In this document: piece after piece, positions 1 to 8,151 of the stretch
Layout of the letters: each line of letters starts with the position of its first letter
Numbering within the stretch: position 1 is the first letter of the stretch
Origin: an uncultured Flavobacteriaceae bacterium
GTDB taxonomy: Bacteria > Bacteroidota > Bacteroidia > Flavobacteriales > Flavobacteriaceae
Reading direction: 5' to 3'
Length of the DNA stretch: 64,000 bases
Assembly (NCBI GenBank): GCA_913065125.1
Contig: CAJYAG010000001.1
Span: 558,001-622,000, forward strand
Made by a program: the position numbers and the translations under genes
Notes under the pieces: generated by a model
The model's database searches: none
The model's input: the letters and a program-made list of their open reading frames with translations, nothing else
Told to the model about the DNA's origin: nothing

Positions 1-414
1 AGCTTTAATTACTCTTGCTTTTTTGTGAGATAAAACTAATTGACCTGAACTATCTTCTCTTTTATCAACTAAAACTTCAACAACATCACCAACAGCTAAG
101 CTAGGGTTGTAACGAAATTCGTTTAAAGAAATAACTCCTTCAGATTTAGAATTGATGTCAATAATTGCATCTCTTTCTGTTAATCTTACTACGGTTCCTT
201 CGATTACATCACGTTCGTTTACAAAACCTACAGTTCCTTCTAACGCTTTTTCGAATTCTTTTAATTTTTCTTCATCAACAGCTTCAATACCTTCTTCGTA
301 TTTGTGCCAGTTAAAGTTTTCTAAAAATTCTTGTGGATTTACAGTTTCTACAACTGTTTCTTGTACTTCAGTAGCAACAACTTGCTCTTCAGTGTTTTTT
401 GTTTCTTCAGACAT
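1..414 (-). CDS. rpsA: 30S ribosomal protein S1, N-terminal part (cut by window edge)
   Basis: The reading frame runs from an ATG at 414 to the window edge, giving the first 138 residues. An acidic N-terminal tail rich in Glu, Thr and Val is followed by the first S1/OB-type RNA-binding repeat, with the segments FVNERDVIEGTVVRLTERDA and EFRYNPSLAVGDVVEVLVDK. In the family, S1 binds mRNA on the 30S subunit and helps initiation. This matters in Bacteroidetes, where Shine-Dalgarno sequences are weak, as they mostly are in this window. A good promoter lies about 120 bases upstream. The other S1 repeats lie outside the window. Confidence 0.95.
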   Translation of the reverse strand, partial: MSEETKNTEEQVVATEVQETVVETVNPQEFLENFNWHKYEEGIEAVDEEKLKEFEKALEGTVGFVNERDVIEGTVVRLTERDAIIDINSKSEGVISLNEFRYNPSLAVGDVVEVLVDKREDSSGQLVLSHKKARVIKA

Positions 415-727
415 TCTGAATTTACTTTGTATCTTGTTGTTATTCAGATTTTTAACGACAATAACATCAAGAGATGTTTATATAAATAATTGTTTTCTAG
501 TTCCTTTTATAAACCTGTTCTCGTAAAAAGGAGTGCAAATGTACAAAATATTTGTAATTAAACAATGGGTAATATAACAATGATTTAATTTAACAATTTA
601 GCAATTTGAAGAGCTAAGAGCCTAGACTGTTAGACTGTTATATTTTTAGAAAAAAGAGAATAGACAGGTTTGTTTCTAATTTGAATCTAACTGTATACTG
701 CTATTGAAAACTGCAAACTAATTATTC
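415..727. other. intergenic region with the rpsA leader and promoter
   Basis: This 313-base gap between rpsA and the LytTR regulator gene holds the rpsA 5' leader (415-535) and its promoter (536-565). The part from about 570 to 727 is very AT-rich and holds a short direct repeat of tagactgtta. I see no further gene, and no convincing terminator for the LytTR operon that ends at 728. Confidence 0.6.
536..565 (-). promoter_or_regulatory. Bacteroidetes-type promoter of rpsA
   Basis: On the minus strand a TTG (563-565) is followed after 19 bases by TACATTTG (536-543). This matches the Bacteroidetes -33 TTG / -7 TAnnTTTG consensus with good spacing. It would give rpsA a leader of about 115-120 bases. 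Confidence 0.7.
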
Positions 728-1483
728 TTACTCAATCCAATTTTTAAAATCTTTAACGCGTTCTCTACTCACAATAATTTCTGTTTCTGAATACGAATTT
801 AAAATGATTTTTAAACGACTATTTGTATACGCAACAATGTCTTTTATTGCTGATATTTGAACAATAAACGTTCTGTTTACTCGAAAGAATTTTTCTGGAT
901 CTAATTCGGTTTGTACTTGTTCTAAAGCGCCATCTAATAAATAACTTCTATTTGCAGTTGTATGGATATAGGTTGCTTTGTTTTCGCTGTAAAAACACTC
1001 AACATCATCTGTTGAAACAATTTTTAAATGCTGACCTACTTTTATGGTAAAACGTATTTTATATTTTCTATCAATCGGATTTACCAGCAACTTTTTAATA
1101 TCTTCAAAGTTTAATTGAACATCTGCTTGTTTCACATGGTGACTTTTATATTTATCTACTGCAGCTTTTAATTCGTCTTCATCAATTGGTTTTAGTAAAT
1201 AATCGATGCTATTTAACTTGAAAGCTTTTAATGCATATTCATCATACGCTGTTGTAAAAATAATGGCACTAGAAATGGTAACATGTTCAAAAATTTCAAA
1301 AGACAAACCATCAGATAACTGAATATCTAGAAATAGCAAATCTGGATGTTCATTATTCTGAAACCACTCTATTGATTCTTCTACAGAATGTAGCATTTTA
1401 TGAGCTTTTACATCCAATACCTCCAGCATTCTACTTAATCTTCTTGCTGCTGGTTTTTCGTCTTCTATAATTATTACATTCAT
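728..1483 (-). CDS. LytTR-family DNA-binding response regulator
   Basis: This 251-residue cytoplasmic regulator has an N-terminal receiver domain (about 1-120) with acidic E7/D8, phospho-acceptor D53 in FLDIQLSDG and the conserved K98-P99. A C-terminal LytTR DNA-binding domain (about 145-250) contains FFRVNRTFIVQ and ends in a basic helix. It is the last gene of a minus-strand operon, one base after the last 2TM gene. By family logic it takes the phosphate from the LytS-like kinase at 2752-4116 and controls transcription. Its targets are unknown; self-regulation of the operon is plausible but not shown. Confidence 0.93.
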   Translation of the reverse strand: MNVIIIEDEKPAARRLSRMLEVLDVKAHKMLHSVEESIEWFQNNEHPDLLFLDIQLSDGLSFEIFEHVTISSAIIFTTAYDEYALKAFKLNSIDYLLKPIDEDELKAAVDKYKSHHVKQADVQLNFEDIKKLLVNPIDRKYKIRFTIKVGQHLKIVSTDDVECFYSENKATYIHTTANRSYLLDGALEQVQTELDPEKFFRVNRTFIVQISAIKDIVAYTNSRLKIILNSYSETEIIVSRERVKDFKNWIE

Positions 1484-1484
1484 G

Positions 1485-1793
1485 CTAAAACTTATTATGA
1501 TCCTTATTCATTTCTTCTTGTATTTTACGCTCTTCCCATTTTTTACCAAAAAAATTGAACTTATACACATTTAAACCGTGAAATATTAAAACGATTCCCC
1601 ACCAAAAAAACAATCTATAATTGCTAATTTCTGTAAAAGCATCTAGAAAAGAATCTCCATAAGAAATATCTTTATAAATTCTTCTACCAATAAAAAAACC
1701 ATTGATAATTATATAAAAAGCAGCATGATTGTAAAAGCCTTTTAACTTTTCAACTCTCTTTTTCGCTTTTACGTATTTATTCTCTTCTATCAT
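1485..1793 (-). CDS. 2TM domain protein (fourth stand-alone copy)
   Basis: This 102-residue protein belongs to the 2TM domain family. An N-terminal amphipathic basic segment (KYVKAKKRVEKLKGFY) leads into two hydrophobic helices and a cytosolic tail with KKWEERKIQEEM. It lacks the HWFWFP segment of its neighbours, so it is the most diverged copy. It sits 3 bases after the preceding 2TM gene and 1 base before the LytTR regulator gene, so it is surely co-transcribed. The molecular function of 2TM domains is not established. From the context I infer a membrane-linked role in the two-component system. Confidence 0.85.
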   Translation of the reverse strand: MIEENKYVKAKKRVEKLKGFYNHAAFYIIINGFFIGRRIYKDISYGDSFLDAFTEISNYRLFFWWGIVLIFHGLNVYKFNFFGKKWEERKIQEEMNKDHNKF

Positions 1794-1796
1794 TTC

Positions 1797-2129
1797 TTAA
1801 AATTTAGATTTGCGTTCTTCTTCTTCCATAATTTCTTTTAGCTTTTTCTCTTCCCAGTTTTTTCCTACAACATTAAATCCGAAAACGCCTAACCAATGAA
1901 AAAAGATTCCAATTCCCCAAAAAAACCAAGTAGAATACACTCCAAAGTTTTGAATCACCTCTTCAAGTGAATCTCCTCCATCATTCATTAAACCAAAAAT
2001 GATGATTCCGCTTAAAAATGTATTTACAATAATATATACGATTAAATGAACGTAAAATCCTTTTATTTTTTCAACCCTTTTTTTTGCTCTAAGGTACTTG
2101 ATACCTCTTATTGCCTCTTCGTCTCTCAT
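1797..2129 (-). CDS. 2TM domain protein (third stand-alone copy)
   Basis: This 110-residue small membrane protein starts at an ATG at 2129. It has the shared N-terminal signature YLRAKKRVEKIKGFYVHL, two predicted transmembrane helices separated by an acidic, Gly-rich loop (NDGGDSLEE), and the tail GKNWEEKKLKEIMEEEE. The invariant NWEEKK tail is the clearest link between the family members. The neighbouring genes are 8 and 3 bases away. No enzymatic motif is visible. The charge pattern predicts that both termini face the cytoplasm. Confidence 0.87.
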   Translation of the reverse strand: MRDEEAIRGIKYLRAKKRVEKIKGFYVHLIVYIIVNTFLSGIIIFGLMNDGGDSLEEVIQNFGVYSTWFFWGIGIFFHWLGVFGFNVVGKNWEEKKLKEIMEEEERKSKF

Positions 2130-2137
2130 GATTTTTT

Positions 2138-2437
2138 TTACTTGTATTGTTTATACTTTTCTTCTTCTTCCATCAATTCCTTGATCTTTTTCTCTTCCCA
2201 ATTTCTTCCTAAAAACGGATTGTAATCATAGGTATCCATTGCGTGGAAAGTCAATCCCATTCCCCAACCAAAAATCGGAAACCAAAACCAATGAAATTCT
2301 GGCACAAAACGTACGTTTATAAAAATTAAAAAAGGAATTACGATACAGTATGATGCAACATTTGCATAAAACCCTTTGATTTTATCCACCTTCTTTTTAG
2401 CTCTTAAATATTTTTGCTCTTTTGTAAATTCTTTCAT
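2138..2437 (-). CDS. 2TM domain protein (second stand-alone copy, twin of the kinase tail)
   Basis: I place the start at the ATG at 2437 rather than the upstream ATG at 2473. An AGGA lies just before it, the spacing to the previous gene becomes 10 bases, and the N-terminus then aligns with the paralogues (MKEFTKEQKYLRAKKKV). The product is 99 residues with two membrane helices, HWFWFPIFGWGMG at the second helix and the tail GRNWEEKKIKELMEEEE. It is strikingly similar to the C-terminal domain of the kinase at 2752-4116: both have ASYCIVIPFL and YNPFLGRNWE. This points to a recent local duplication. Confidence 0.86.
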   Translation of the reverse strand: MKEFTKEQKYLRAKKKVDKIKGFYANVASYCIVIPFLIFINVRFVPEFHWFWFPIFGWGMGLTFHAMDTYDYNPFLGRNWEEKKIKELMEEEEKYKQYK

Positions 2438-2447
2438 AATTCCTGCT

Positions 2448-2747
2448 TTATTTTGATAATTTTCCATCTTCATCCATCAACTCTTTAATTTTTTTGGCTT
2501 CCCATTCTTTTCCGAAACCAATTTTTGAAGGTCCAAAAACCAGAAACCAATGTAATATGACTACAAATACAATTCCTGGTGCAGCAAACCAAAACCAATG
2601 ATAACCTGGCGAAAAAATTAAATTAACTGCTACAATTGTAATCAGAGAAAAGATTTCTATTACCAAATGGATGTAAAACCCTTGAATCTCTTTTACTCTT
2701 TTTTTTGCTTTTAAATAACGCTTTTCCTCTATATATTCTCCTTCCAT
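2448..2747 (-). CDS. 2TM domain protein (first stand-alone copy)
   Basis: The start is set at the ATG at 2747, four bases after the kinase stop codon. Starting at 2774 would add a tail absent from the paralogues. The 99-residue product begins MEGEYIEEKRYLKAKKRV, has two hydrophobic helices with HWFWFAAPGIVF at the second, and ends with KEWEAKKIKELMDEDG. It follows the sensor kinase directly, and together with three more copies it separates the kinase gene from the LytTR gene. The function is unknown; the family is common in Bacteroidetes and often near LytTR systems. Confidence 0.85.
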   Translation of the reverse strand: MEGEYIEEKRYLKAKKRVKEIQGFYIHLVIEIFSLITIVAVNLIFSPGYHWFWFAAPGIVFVVILHWFLVFGPSKIGFGKEWEAKKIKELMDEDGKLSK

Positions 2748-2751
2748 AGTA

Positions 2752-4116
2752 TTATTCCCAGTTTGATGTATCATCGTTTTCTTCCATCAATTCTTTAATC
2801 TTTTTACTTTCCCAGTTTCTTCCTAAAAACGGATTGTAATTATACACATCTAATCCGTGAAAAATGACACCAATTCCCCAACCAAACATTGGAAACCAAA
2901 ACCAATGAAACTGTGGTGATGTATATAAATTGATGAATACTAAAAACGGAATTACAATACAATACGATGCTAAATTTTGATAAAACTCTTTTAGCTTTTC
3001 TACCTTTTCTACAGCTCTTACATAACTGTTATTTTCTATTTCTTTTGTGTACATAATGTTGTTGTTTTTTGTTAATAATGGCAAGCTTACCTTAAAAACT
3101 ATGTTGTCGTTTGTAATTTCTACACTTCTTTTTGTTAGTAAGAAATACCTATCTGTAATGTTTCTTAATCCAATTTTTGTGCTTTTACCAATTGCTTCTT
3201 TATGATTTACATTATTCTCTATAATTAACGCTCCGTTTTCTTCAAAAATTCGAAGTTGTAATGGTTTGCTTGATGAAACCACATTGTGTTTTACAGCATT
3301 TTCAAGTAACAATTGTAAGGATAAAGGCACAATTTTTAATTCTTCGTTGCTAATTTCTGATGGAATATCAAATTGTATGGCATCTTCAAATCGCATTTGT
3401 AATAATTCCATGTAGGTTCTTGCAAATTGCAATTCTTCAGAAAGCGGAATTAATTCTTTATTTCTCTGTTCTAAAACGTACCGATATACTTTCGATAATT
3501 TTGTAGTAAAGCGTTCTGCTTGCTTCGGATTTTCTCCAATTAATGATGTTAACACATTTAAACTATTGAATAAAAAGTGCGGATCAATTTGATTTTTTAA
3601 CGATTCAAATTTTGCAGTTTCCGTTTTTGCTACAATTTCTTGTTTATTGCTTTTTTGCGTTTGCGAAGCTTTCCAATTGATCATAAATCCACGAGCGTGA
3701 AAAAAAACTGCAATTGCAAGTGCTCCCAAAATTGTAAATACATGCACTAAAAATAATTCTCCAAAGAAAAACTCTTCAAAGTTATTTCCTAAAATAAGTA
3801 CATATTGTACATAATGAATTAGCAATACAATGATAATTGTGTAAAATATGGTTGCAATAATACCCGCTGTAAGTCTTTGATTTGTTTGATCTACCCAACT
3901 CCATTTGGTATTTAAATACTCATTAATCATACCGTTTCCTAATCCTAATCCGAAGGAATACATTGCAGAAAATAAAAATATAATTCCAACACCTTTTATG
4001 GTAAATTGCTGATTGATAATCACAAATAAGATTCCAAATACAACTGTTAACTTTATACAAAGAATAACGTCTTTCTTTATCTTATCTAGTGTTGAACTAT
4101 TTTTATCTTGACTCAT
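2752..4116 (-). CDS. LytS-type sensor histidine kinase fused to a C-terminal 2TM domain
   Basis: This 454-residue inner-membrane kinase has four predicted transmembrane helices (about 17-38, 42-64, 82-108 and 120-142). A LytS/YehU-type catalytic core follows, with phospho-acceptor H180 in QIDPHFLFNSLN, an N-box LLENAVKHN (270-278) and a G-box KIGLRNITDRY (314-324). The core ends near 350. Residues 355-454 are a complete 2TM domain ending in GRNWESKKIKELMEEND. The fusion starts at an internal Met (codon 355, ATG at 3054) that looks like a former start codon. The gene leads an operon of kinase, four 2TM genes and a LytTR regulator. There is no extracellular sensor domain, so the signal is probably sensed in the membrane. 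Confidence 0.93.
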   Translation of the reverse strand: MSQDKNSSTLDKIKKDVILCIKLTVVFGILFVIINQQFTIKGVGIIFLFSAMYSFGLGLGNGMINEYLNTKWSWVDQTNQRLTAGIIATIFYTIIIVLLIHYVQYVLILGNNFEEFFFGELFLVHVFTILGALAIAVFFHARGFMINWKASQTQKSNKQEIVAKTETAKFESLKNQIDPHFLFNSLNVLTSLIGENPKQAERFTTKLSKVYRYVLEQRNKELIPLSEELQFARTYMELLQMRFEDAIQFDIPSEISNEELKIVPLSLQLLLENAVKHNVVSSSKPLQLRIFEENGALIIENNVNHKEAIGKSTKIGLRNITDRYFLLTKRSVEITNDNIVFKVSLPLLTKNNNIMYTKEIENNSYVRAVEKVEKLKEFYQNLASYCIVIPFLVFINLYTSPQFHWFWFPMFGWGIGVIFHGLDVYNYNPFLGRNWESKKIKELMEENDDTSNWE

Positions 4117-4147
4117 GTCTTTTTATTTATCGTTAAAGATTTTGTTA

Positions 4148-4576
4148 TTAAAATCTAATCTCTAAAGTTACATCTTTATCTGAAACTTCAAACTGTGCCT
4201 CATCAAAATTTGGCGGACCAAAACTCATTGGATTGTTAGACATTCCGTAACTCTCTAATGGCATTCCGTTAGATTGAAAATCCATTTTATTATTACTGTT
4301 TGCATCGTGAAAACAAATAATTGCGTAATTACCTGGCTCAATATTTGTAAAAACTACTTTACTTTTTTTACCTTTTGGAGAACTCGATTGCGTTTGAACT
4401 GGCACTTTCATAAAGCTATCTTTATTGTACAAAGCATAACTTACTGTACCTTTATCACTAGGAACATTATCAATTGATACTGTAATTGTTCTTTTGTCTG
4501 TATTAGATTTTTTAGCTGTAAATGTTGCTGTTTGAAATACAACTAGGATTGCGAAAATTGTTGTGAATACTTTCAT
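4148..4576 (-). CDS. DUF2141 domain secreted protein
   Basis: This 142-residue protein has an N-terminal signal peptide (about 1-20) and then one DUF2141 beta-sandwich domain. Family hallmarks are YALYNKDSF, the segment FTNIEPGNYAIICFHDANSN and a Pro-rich NNPMSFGPPNFDEA stretch. It is probably periplasmic or exported. It lies 31 bases upstream of the kinase gene on the same strand and so may be transcribed with it, and 108 bases downstream of the photolyase gene. The function of DUF2141 is not known. The DANSN acidic loop could bind a metal, but that is only inference. Confidence 0.85.
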   Translation of the reverse strand: MKVFTTIFAILVVFQTATFTAKKSNTDKRTITVSIDNVPSDKGTVSYALYNKDSFMKVPVQTQSSSPKGKKSKVVFTNIEPGNYAIICFHDANSNNKMDFQSNGMPLESYGMSNNPMSFGPPNFDEAQFEVSDKDVTLEIRF

Positions 4577-4684
4577 GATTTCTTATTTTTAATTGTTAAT
4601 GACACCACAAAGATGTAACAACAAATAAGTTTTATAAATTAAAAGAAACCGAATTGTATTTTTTTAAGGATGAATTGTAGGTTT

Positions 4685-5959
4685 TTAAGAATTCAGTCCT
4701 TTTTTGTAAGTAGCTAATGCTCTTTCTCTAGCCATTTTATGTTCAACTATTGGCTGCGGATACGTAAGCTCGTTCAAATCTTTTACCCAAGTTGTAATAT
4801 ACTGCAAATCTTTATCAAACTTTTTTATTTGTGCTGTCGGATTAAAAATTCTAAAATATGGCGCAGAATCACAACCTGTTCCGGCTGCCCATTGCCAATT
4901 GCCATTGTTGGCAGACAAATCATAATCCAATAACTTTTCAGCAAAATACGCTTCTCCCCAACGCCAATCAATTAATAAATGTTTACACAAAAACCCGGCA
5001 GTAATCATTCGAACTCTGTTGTGCATATAGCCTGTTTCGTTTAATTGTCGCATTCCTGCATCAACAAATGGGTAACCCGTTTCTCCTTTGCACCAAGCTT
5101 CAAATTCTTGCTCGTTATTTCTCCATTCAACTTGATTGTATTTACTTTTAAAATTTTCTGTAACAACGTTTGGAAAGTGAAATAAAATCTGCATAAAAAA
5201 CTCTCTCCAAATTAATTCACTCAAATACGTTGCATTGCTTTCTAAAGCAATTTTAATCAGTTTTCTAGCACTTAATAAACCGAAACGTAAATACGGAGAA
5301 ACATAAGACGTTTTATCAATAAACGGAAAATCTCTAACAGCATCGTATTGATCTAAATGCGCTAAATTATACCCTTTTACTTTGATTGTACTTTCTGCAA
5401 ATCCGATAGATTCTAATGAAGGGAAATCTATTTTAAAGTGATAAAAGTTAGGCTTTGGATTACTTTCTAAAAGTAAATCTTCGTTAAATTCTGACAACCA
5501 TTTGTTTTTATACGGCGTAAAAATCGTGTACGGTAATCCGTCTGCTTTTACAATTTCTGATTCTTCAAAAATCACCTGATCTTTATAGGATAAAACTCCA
5601 ATGCTTTTTGATTTTAGAAACTGTGTAACTTCTAAATCTCTAGCAATTGCATAGGGTTCGTAATCTTTGTTGTAAAAAACATTATCAATTTGATATTGAG
5701 AAACCAATGCTTTCCAAACCTCAATTGGCTTTCCAATTTTTATCAGTAGTGATGAATTTAGCTTTTTAAATTCTGCATCAATACTTTTTAGCGTGTTGTA
5801 AATAAAGGTAATTCGGGCATCCTCTTTTGGCAAAGAATCTATGATTTCTGTATCAAAAATAAAAATCGGAAGTACAGGTTCTTTTTCTAAAGCTGCTTTG
5901 TACAAAGCTACATTATCTTCTAAACGTAAATCTCTACGAAACCAAAATACATTCATCAT
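4685..5959 (-). CDS. phr: deoxyribodipyrimidine photolyase (class I CPD photolyase)
   Basis: This 424-residue flavoprotein would split UV-induced cyclobutane pyrimidine dimers using blue light. The N-terminal antenna-binding alpha/beta domain begins VFWFRRDLRLEDN. The C-terminal FAD domain has WREFFMQILFHFP, GYPFVDAGMRQLNETGYMHN and NGNWQWAAGTGCDSAPYFR, all typical of class I CPD photolyases. The first ATG (5959) overlaps the stop codon of the SRPBCC gene as TAATG, which indicates translational coupling; a second ATG follows at once. It is the last gene of the carotenoid operon, so photorepair is probably induced together with pigment synthesis. Confidence 0.96.
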   Translation of the reverse strand: MMNVFWFRRDLRLEDNVALYKAALEKEPVLPIFIFDTEIIDSLPKEDARITFIYNTLKSIDAEFKKLNSSLLIKIGKPIEVWKALVSQYQIDNVFYNKDYEPYAIARDLEVTQFLKSKSIGVLSYKDQVIFEESEIVKADGLPYTIFTPYKNKWLSEFNEDLLLESNPKPNFYHFKIDFPSLESIGFAESTIKVKGYNLAHLDQYDAVRDFPFIDKTSYVSPYLRFGLLSARKLIKIALESNATYLSELIWREFFMQILFHFPNVVTENFKSKYNQVEWRNNEQEFEAWCKGETGYPFVDAGMRQLNETGYMHNRVRMITAGFLCKHLLIDWRWGEAYFAEKLLDYDLSANNGNWQWAAGTGCDSAPYFRIFNPTAQIKKFDKDLQYITTWVKDLNELTYPQPIVEHKMARERALATYKKGLNS

Positions 5960-6435
5960 TAAAAAATAGTATTTAACACTTTTTCTCTATATTCAAAAAT
6001 AGATTGTAGTTGTTTTTTTATAAATAAAGTTTGCGCAATGCTGCCTAGAAAACCAAAAGGAATTTTATACGATATTTTATCTTTCATCAAGGTGTTTCCG
6101 TTTGGCAACGATTCAAAAAAATGTTCGTGATGCCACATCGAATATGGTCCAAAACGTTGTTCATCTATAAAAAATTGGTGCTCTTTTACCGCAGTTATTT
6201 CTGTCACCCAATTTGTTTTCACAAACGGAATCGGAGAAACTTTATAGGTAATAATCTGACCTTGATATGCTTTTTTATCCACTTTAGAAGTGATGTGAAA
6301 ACCCATTTTTGGTGGAGTAATATTCGACAAATTTTCTGGTGATGAAAAATAACCCCAGGCTTCTACTATCGAAATATTTAATTCTTGTGATGCTTCTAAG
6401 GTATAAATTCCTGAGTGTTTCGAAAACTGAATCAT
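5959..6435 (-). CDS. SRPBCC (START-like) ligand-binding family protein
   Basis: This 158-residue protein has the helix-grip SRPBCC fold. It starts with an amphipathic strand (SQELNISIVEAWGYFSSPEN), contains HHEHFFESLPNG, and ends with a long C-terminal helix preceded by YKIPFGFLG. Related proteins are commonly next to photolyase genes and are sometimes labelled cell-division inhibitors, but neither substrate nor activity is established. It directly follows gpx and overlaps phr by one base, so it belongs to the light operon. A paralogue with the same tail pattern is at 45092-45568. Confidence 0.85.
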   Translation of the reverse strand: MIQFSKHSGIYTLEASQELNISIVEAWGYFSSPENLSNITPPKMGFHITSKVDKKAYQGQIITYKVSPIPFVKTNWVTEITAVKEHQFFIDEQRFGPYSMWHHEHFFESLPNGNTLMKDKISYKIPFGFLGSIAQTLFIKKQLQSIFEYREKVLNTIF

Positions 6436-6978
6436 TTATTGTAAATGTTTTGTAATCTTTTTACTCATTGGTTTGGTTAAAGAAAAATAGTAATCAATCA
6501 ATTCGCCCTTTTCATCCACCAAATATTTTTGAAAATTCCACTTTACAGAAGAGTTTTTCAATCCGTTATTTTCTTTTTTTGTCAACCAAGCATATAATGG
6601 ATGTTGCTTATCTCCTTTTACATCAACTTTTTCAGTAATCAAAAAAGTAACGCCATAATTGAGTTTACAAAAAGACTGAATTTGCTCAGCCGTTCCAGGT
6701 TCTTGTCCGCCAAACTGATTTGAAGGAACACCGATAACCATCAACTTGTCTTTATACTGCTCATATAACTCTTGCAAACCTTCATATTGTGGCGTAAAAC
6801 CGCATTCTGAGGCCACATTTACAAACAATATTTTTTTACCTTTAAAATCTGCTAAATTGATTTTCTCTCCAGAAATGCTCTTAATTTCGATATTATATAC
6901 TGATGTTGTTTCCATTTTTTCTGTTTTATTGATGATATTGATACATATGAGTAGACAAAGAATATAAATAGGTTTCAT
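6436..6978 (-). CDS. glutathione peroxidase family protein (Cys type)
   Basis: This 180-residue thioredoxin-fold peroxidase reduces hydroperoxides. The peroxidatic Cys59 is in NVASECGFTPQYEGL, with the partner residues Q88 (NQFGG) and W147-N148 (KWNFQKYL). C104 is in FCKLNYGVTF, so a thioredoxin-dependent cycle like that of most bacterial family members is likely. Residues 1-20 are hydrophobic and could export the protein; a start at Met22 (6915) would give the usual cytosolic form. The gene sits 3 bases after tspO and touches the SRPBCC gene. In the operon it would deal with peroxides formed under light. Confidence 0.93.
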   Translation of the reverse strand: MKPIYILCLLICINIINKTEKMETTSVYNIEIKSISGEKINLADFKGKKILFVNVASECGFTPQYEGLQELYEQYKDKLMVIGVPSNQFGGQEPGTAEQIQSFCKLNYGVTFLITEKVDVKGDKQHPLYAWLTKKENNGLKNSSVKWNFQKYLVDEKGELIDYYFSLTKPMSKKITKHLQ

Positions 6979-6981
6979 GTT

Positions 6982-7452
6982 TTAATTGTATAAAATTATA
7001 TATCCGTTTAAAGTTGATGCAATTGTCAACCAAATTAAATACGGTGCAATCAGCAGTGTGTACCATTTTATCTGTTTGATAAAATTGAATGTAAAAAAGC
7101 CTACCAATAACCATAAACTTATGATGACTACAAAGCCAACAATTGTAAGGTGTTGATTAAAGAAAACGTAATTCCAACTTACATTTAACAACCATTGCAG
7201 CAGAAATAGTTGTATTAGAAATGATTTTTTTTCTTTAAAAAACAAGGCTAGTTTGGTCATGTAAAATGAAAACAATACCATAATTGTTGTCCAAGCTGCG
7301 CCAAAAACCCAACCTTCTGGAGTCCATGGAGCTTGATTTAAAGAAGTGTACCAGTTTGATGTTGGGCCATCATTCATTAAAATAGTTCCAATACCTAAAG
7401 CACCAAAGTTGGCAATAAAAAATATTAAAAATAAAACATACTTGTTTTTCAT
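6982..7452 (-). CDS. tspO: TspO/MBR family membrane protein
   Basis: This 156-residue protein has five predicted transmembrane helices and the TspO signatures APWTPEGWVFGAAWT, LNVSWNYVFF and PYLIWLTIASTLN. TspO proteins bind porphyrins and other lipophilic ligands; in photosynthetic bacteria TspO modulates pigment gene expression in response to oxygen and light. Here it lies inside the carotenoid operon, 3 bases after the lycopene cyclase gene and 3 bases before gpx. That suggests a role in handling photosensitising tetrapyrroles or in stress signalling, which is an inference from context. Confidence 0.94.
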   Translation of the reverse strand: MKNKYVLFLIFFIANFGALGIGTILMNDGPTSNWYTSLNQAPWTPEGWVFGAAWTTIMVLFSFYMTKLALFFKEKKSFLIQLFLLQWLLNVSWNYVFFNQHLTIVGFVVIISLWLLVGFFTFNFIKQIKWYTLLIAPYLIWLTIASTLNGYIILYN

Positions 7453-7455
7453 TTT

Positions 7456-8151
7456 TTATACAGTTTTAAAAAGGTTCATTTTTTTGAATTGTTCATTTAA
7501 AAAAACAATCCAAAATAACATTGTAAAAGCATAGCCGGCATCTTCAATCGGTATTGTAAATAAGCGAATTCCTAAGTTTTCTGAATTGTTATACCAAACA
7601 ACTGGCTCAGGTATAAAACTTCCTGTTAAGATTCCGTTTACTATAAAAAATGGAATTAAAATTATTACGAAGGAAATGTAAAATCGCTTTAAAATATCTT
7701 TTGCAAAAAAAAGTGCTACCAGTAAAGTAAGTATTAATAATGAATAATTAACACTTGTATACCATTTATCAAAATTAAAAAACAAGGTTATTGCCGTTAA
7801 AATCAATAAAAAATAGGTAATCCGGTTTACTGCTTTATCTGACAATAAAAAGGTTGGTCTAAAATATTCCAATGAATAATGAATAAAAATACTAGCATAC
7901 GGAATGCAGATAAAAAACAACATCTCGTCAATGGGTAATCCAGCAATTTTGTACGGCAAATGATAGTTATCATTAAATCCCCAAATGCCATTTTTCGTAA
8001 AGATAACATCCCAAACAATAAAAAAGATTGCCACTAAAATTATGGCTAGAAACACTGTTTTCCATTGTTTGACGAAATTCATCCTTTTATTAAAAGAATA
8101 TATAAAAGGTATACTAATTGAACCCAGATTTAATAGTAAATACAAATACAT
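7456..8151 (-). CDS. crtY: lycopene beta-cyclase, fused CrtYc-CrtYd type
   Basis: This 231-residue integral membrane protein (about seven helices) belongs to the lycopene cyclase domain family. It contains two copies of the characteristic Pro-[x]-acidic-acidic motif: PIDE at 73-76 (GLPIDEMLFF) and PIED at 201-204 (TIPIEDAGYAF), one in each half. This fits a fusion of the CrtYc and CrtYd half-proteins. It would convert lycopene to beta-carotene. The start overlaps the crtZ stop by one base (TAATG). It is not the FAD-dependent CrtY/CrtL type. Confidence 0.9.
   Translation of the reverse strand: MYLYLLLNLGSISIPFIYSFNKRMNFVKQWKTVFLAIILVAIFFIVWDVIFTKNGIWGFNDNYHLPYKIAGLPIDEMLFFICIPYASIFIHYSLEYFRPTFLLSDKAVNRITYFLLILTAITLFFNFDKWYTSVNYSLLILTLLVALFFAKDILKRFYISFVIILIPFFIVNGILTGSFIPEPVVWYNNSENLGIRLFTIPIEDAGYAFTMLFWIVFLNEQFKKMNLFKTV

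Noticed and set aside
152..526. Open plus-strand frame over the rpsA start region
   Set aside because: It is antisense to the clear S1 coding sequence and its leader, with a Ser/Thr-rich composition typical of shadow frames.
4685..5959. Cryptochrome instead of photolyase
   Set aside because: The WQWAAGTGCDSAPYFR and GYPFVDAGMRQL motifs match class I CPD photolyases, and there is no long cryptochrome C-terminal extension.
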